From CAZJYT01 sp964550325 (lineage in GTDB: Bacteria; Patescibacteriota; Minisyncoccia; Minisyncoccales; CAZJYT01): a DNA stretch of 14,732 nt. The translations under genes were made by a program, and so were the position numbers. The DNA is taken from the NCBI GenBank assembly GCA_964550325.1, contig CAZJYT010000020.1, positions 1 through 14,732 on the forward strand. The letters are read 5' to 3'. Shown one piece after another: positions 12,932 through 14,732 of the stretch. Positions within the stretch are counted from its first letter, which is position 1. Every line of letters begins with the position of its first letter. Under the pieces are notes generated by a model that was given only the letters and a program-made list of their open reading frames with translations, did no database searches and was not told the origin of the DNA.

Positions 12932-14731
12932 ATGTCAAATTTTATGACTCAAGAAATCAGAAATTTTGTCATCATTGCCCACATTGACCACGGAAAGTCA
13001 ACCTTAGCTGATAGATTTTTAGAACTAACAAAGACAGTTCCCTCCCAAAAAATGAGAGAGCAATTTTTGGATATGATGGAATTGGAAAGAGAAAGAGGAA
13101 TCACTATTAAACTCCAGCCAGTAAGAATGGAATTTGAGAAAAATAATATAAAATATGTTTTAAATTTAATAGACACTCCGGGTCATGTTGATTTCTCTTA
13201 TGAGGTATCTCGCTCTCTGAATGCGGTAGAAGGAGCAATTCTTTTGGTGGATGCTACCAAGGGAATTCAGGCTCAAACCTTAGCCAACTTAGAATTAGCT
13301 AAAAGGCACAATTTAGAGATAATTCCGGTGATAAATAAGATTGATTTACCACAGGCTCAAATTGAGAAAACAGAAGAAGAAATAGAGAAAATTTTGAATT
13401 TATCCAAGAAAGAAATTATCAAGATTTCAGCAAAAAAAGGGGAAAATGTAGAAGAAGTTTTAAAGAAAATTTTAGAAAAGATTCCTCCTCCAAAAATAGA
13501 TTTAAATAAGCCCTTTAGAGCTTTAATTTTTGATTCCCAATACGATCCCTTTAAAGGAGTAATAGCCTTTGTGAGAATAATGGAAGGAGAGGTTGAAAGG
13601 GAAGAAGAAATTTTTTTAGCCTGGAGTAAAACCCCTGGAAAGATAAAAGAATTGGGCTTTTTTAAACCAGAATTTTTTCCTCAAAAAAAACTTAGATCCG
13701 GAGAGATAGGATATATTGCTACTGGTATCAAAGAACCAGAGAAGGTAAGGATTGGAGATACCATTATGAAATTGAAAGATGTTAAAGAAAAAGATATCTC
13801 CCCCTTACCTGGCTATCAGGAGCCAAAGCCAGTGGTTTTCGCTTCTTTATATCCTAAAGACAATAAAGAATTTGAGATCCTAAAGAATGCTTTATCAAAA
13901 CTAAAATTAAATGATCCTGCTCTTTATTTTGAGCCAGAACACAAAGAGATTTTAGGCCAAGGGTTTCGCTGTGGTTTTTTGGGTAGCTTACATTTAGAAA
14001 TTGTGATAGAGAGATTAAAAAGAGAATTCGGATTAGAATTAGTTGTTTCTTTTCCTTCGGTGGTTTATAAAATTATAGACAAAAAGGGGAAAGAAGCTTT
14101 AATTTATTCTCCAAGAGATTGGCCCCCTTCTTCTGAAATTGAAGAAACAAAAGAACCTTATGTGAAATTAGAAATAATCACCCTATCAAAATATATAAGC
14201 AAGGTATTTGAGATTTTGCCCCAAAGCAAATATTTAAATACCGAATACCTGACCTCAGAAAGGATAGTTTTGAATTTTGAATTGCCATTGAGAGAGATTT
14301 TGGTAGGATTTTATGATAAATTAATGGCTCAAACCCAAGGATTTTCCTCAATGAGTTATGAGATTTTAGGTTATAAGAAATCTAATTTGAAAAAAGTAGA
14401 ATTTTGGATAGCAGGGGAAAAAGAAGAGGCTTTTTCTAAGATTCTCCCAGAAGAGAAGGCTTTTAAAGAATCAAAAGAATTTTTAAAAAAGCTAAAAAAG
14501 ATCTTACCTCCTCAACAGTTCCCAGTAATCCTTCAAGCCAAGATTGATAAAAAAGTGATTGCCAGAGAGACGATAAAAGCTCTGAGAAAAGATGTTTTAG
14601 CACCTCTTTATGGAGGAGATTATACCAGAAAAAAGAAGCTTTTAGAAAAGCAAAAGAGGGGAAAAAAGAAGTTAAAAGAAAGAGGAAAGGTGAAAATTCC
14701 CTCTGGGGTTTATTTAAAAATTTTAAGTTAG
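12932..14731 (+). CDS. lepA: Elongation factor 4 (LepA)
   Basis: This 599-residue ribosome-associated GTPase (EF4) remodels stalled or mis-positioned ribosomes and affects 30S assembly. The G motifs are intact: AHIDHGKST (16-24), the RERGIT switch (53-58), DTPGHVD (81-87), NKID (135-138) and the SAK of G5. The family-specific C-terminal domain is complete, with ARETIKALRKDV, YGGDYTRKKKLLEKQKRGKK and a closing KIPSGVYLKIL. Full family length is about 600 residues, so it is intact; the stop ends one base before the window end. A second ATG at 12944 gives the shorter N-terminus seen in many homologues and is an equally good start. No Shine-Dalgarno is visible. It is probably co-transcribed with the hydrolase upstream. 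Confidence 0.97.
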   Translation: MSNFMTQEIRNFVIIAHIDHGKSTLADRFLELTKTVPSQKMREQFLDMMELERERGITIKLQPVRMEFEKNNIKYVLNLIDTPGHVDFSYEVSRSLNAVEGAILLVDATKGIQAQTLANLELAKRHNLEIIPVINKIDLPQAQIEKTEEEIEKILNLSKKEIIKISAKKGENVEEVLKKILEKIPPPKIDLNKPFRALIFDSQYDPFKGVIAFVRIMEGEVEREEEIFLAWSKTPGKIKELGFFKPEFFPQKKLRSGEIGYIATGIKEPEKVRIGDTIMKLKDVKEKDISPLPGYQEPKPVVFASLYPKDNKEFEILKNALSKLKLNDPALYFEPEHKEILGQGFRCGFLGSLHLEIVIERLKREFGLELVVSFPSVVYKIIDKKGKEALIYSPRDWPPSSEIEETKEPYVKLEIITLSKYISKVFEILPQSKYLNTEYLTSERIVLNFELPLREILVGFYDKLMAQTQGFSSMSYEILGYKKSNLKKVEFWIAGEKEEAFSKILPEEKAFKESKEFLKKLKKILPPQQFPVILQAKIDKKVIARETIKALRKDVLAPLYGGDYTRKKKLLEKQKRGKKKLKERGKVKIPSGVYLKILS

Positions 14732-14732
14732 A

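Noticed and set aside
1..14732. CRISPR array, tRNA genes or transposase gene
   Set aside because: No regularly spaced direct repeats, no T-loop/acceptor pairs and no transposase-like protein were found; the repeats are three dispersed element copies.

Overview
This is a low-GC (about one third G+C), gene-dense bacterial window. All protein genes but one lie on the + strand, often with ATGA stop/start overlaps. Short proteins, Lys/Glu-rich composition, a CxxC-x18-CxxC mini-protein of a type common in Patescibacteria, a truncated ATP synthase epsilon subunit, fused enzymes and sparse Shine-Dalgarno sites suggest a candidate-phyla-radiation (Patescibacteria, Parcubacteria-like) genome. This is inference: there is no rRNA or marker tree. 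TGA acts as a stop in the overlaps, so the code is standard. Purine-rich coding strands and high Lys/Glu would suit a thermophile, but that is weak evidence.

Layout. Bases 1-58 are the right end of a dispersed repeat, directly followed by atpC (epsilon, N-terminal domain only). Next comes an overlapping run: a flavin-reductase-like protein, tpiA, an unusual fusion of an RdgB/HAM1 nucleotide pyrophosphatase with a methylated-DNA cysteine methyltransferase, and a 42-codon nitroreductase remnant. A Mth938-like protein follows, then a good sigma70-type promoter, a compact structured stretch and an intrinsic terminator (possible small RNA or leader), then a 58-residue zinc-ribbon protein with its own strong terminator.

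A second run is mreB, gatC, gatA, a membrane-anchored HEPN-like protein, a fused NMN adenylyltransferase/NAD synthetase covering the last two steps of NAD synthesis, and rnhB. A 100-N assembly gap follows, then a zinc-dependent phospholipase C/S1-P1-type protein whose N-terminus is probably incomplete.

The most unusual part is 10013-12371. A GC-rich (52% against 33% nearby), inverted-repeat-ended, multi-stem element of about 240 bp sits at the 3' end of the only minus-strand gene, a UPF1/IGHMBP2-type SF1 helicase. A solo, inverted copy of the element's left end lies at that gene's 5' side, and a third copy borders atpC. The element even supplies the helicase stop codon. It may be a mobile (MITE-like) unit or a multicopy structured RNA; I recognise no known RNA family in it. 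The window closes with a metallo-beta-lactamase-fold hydrolase and lepA (EF4).
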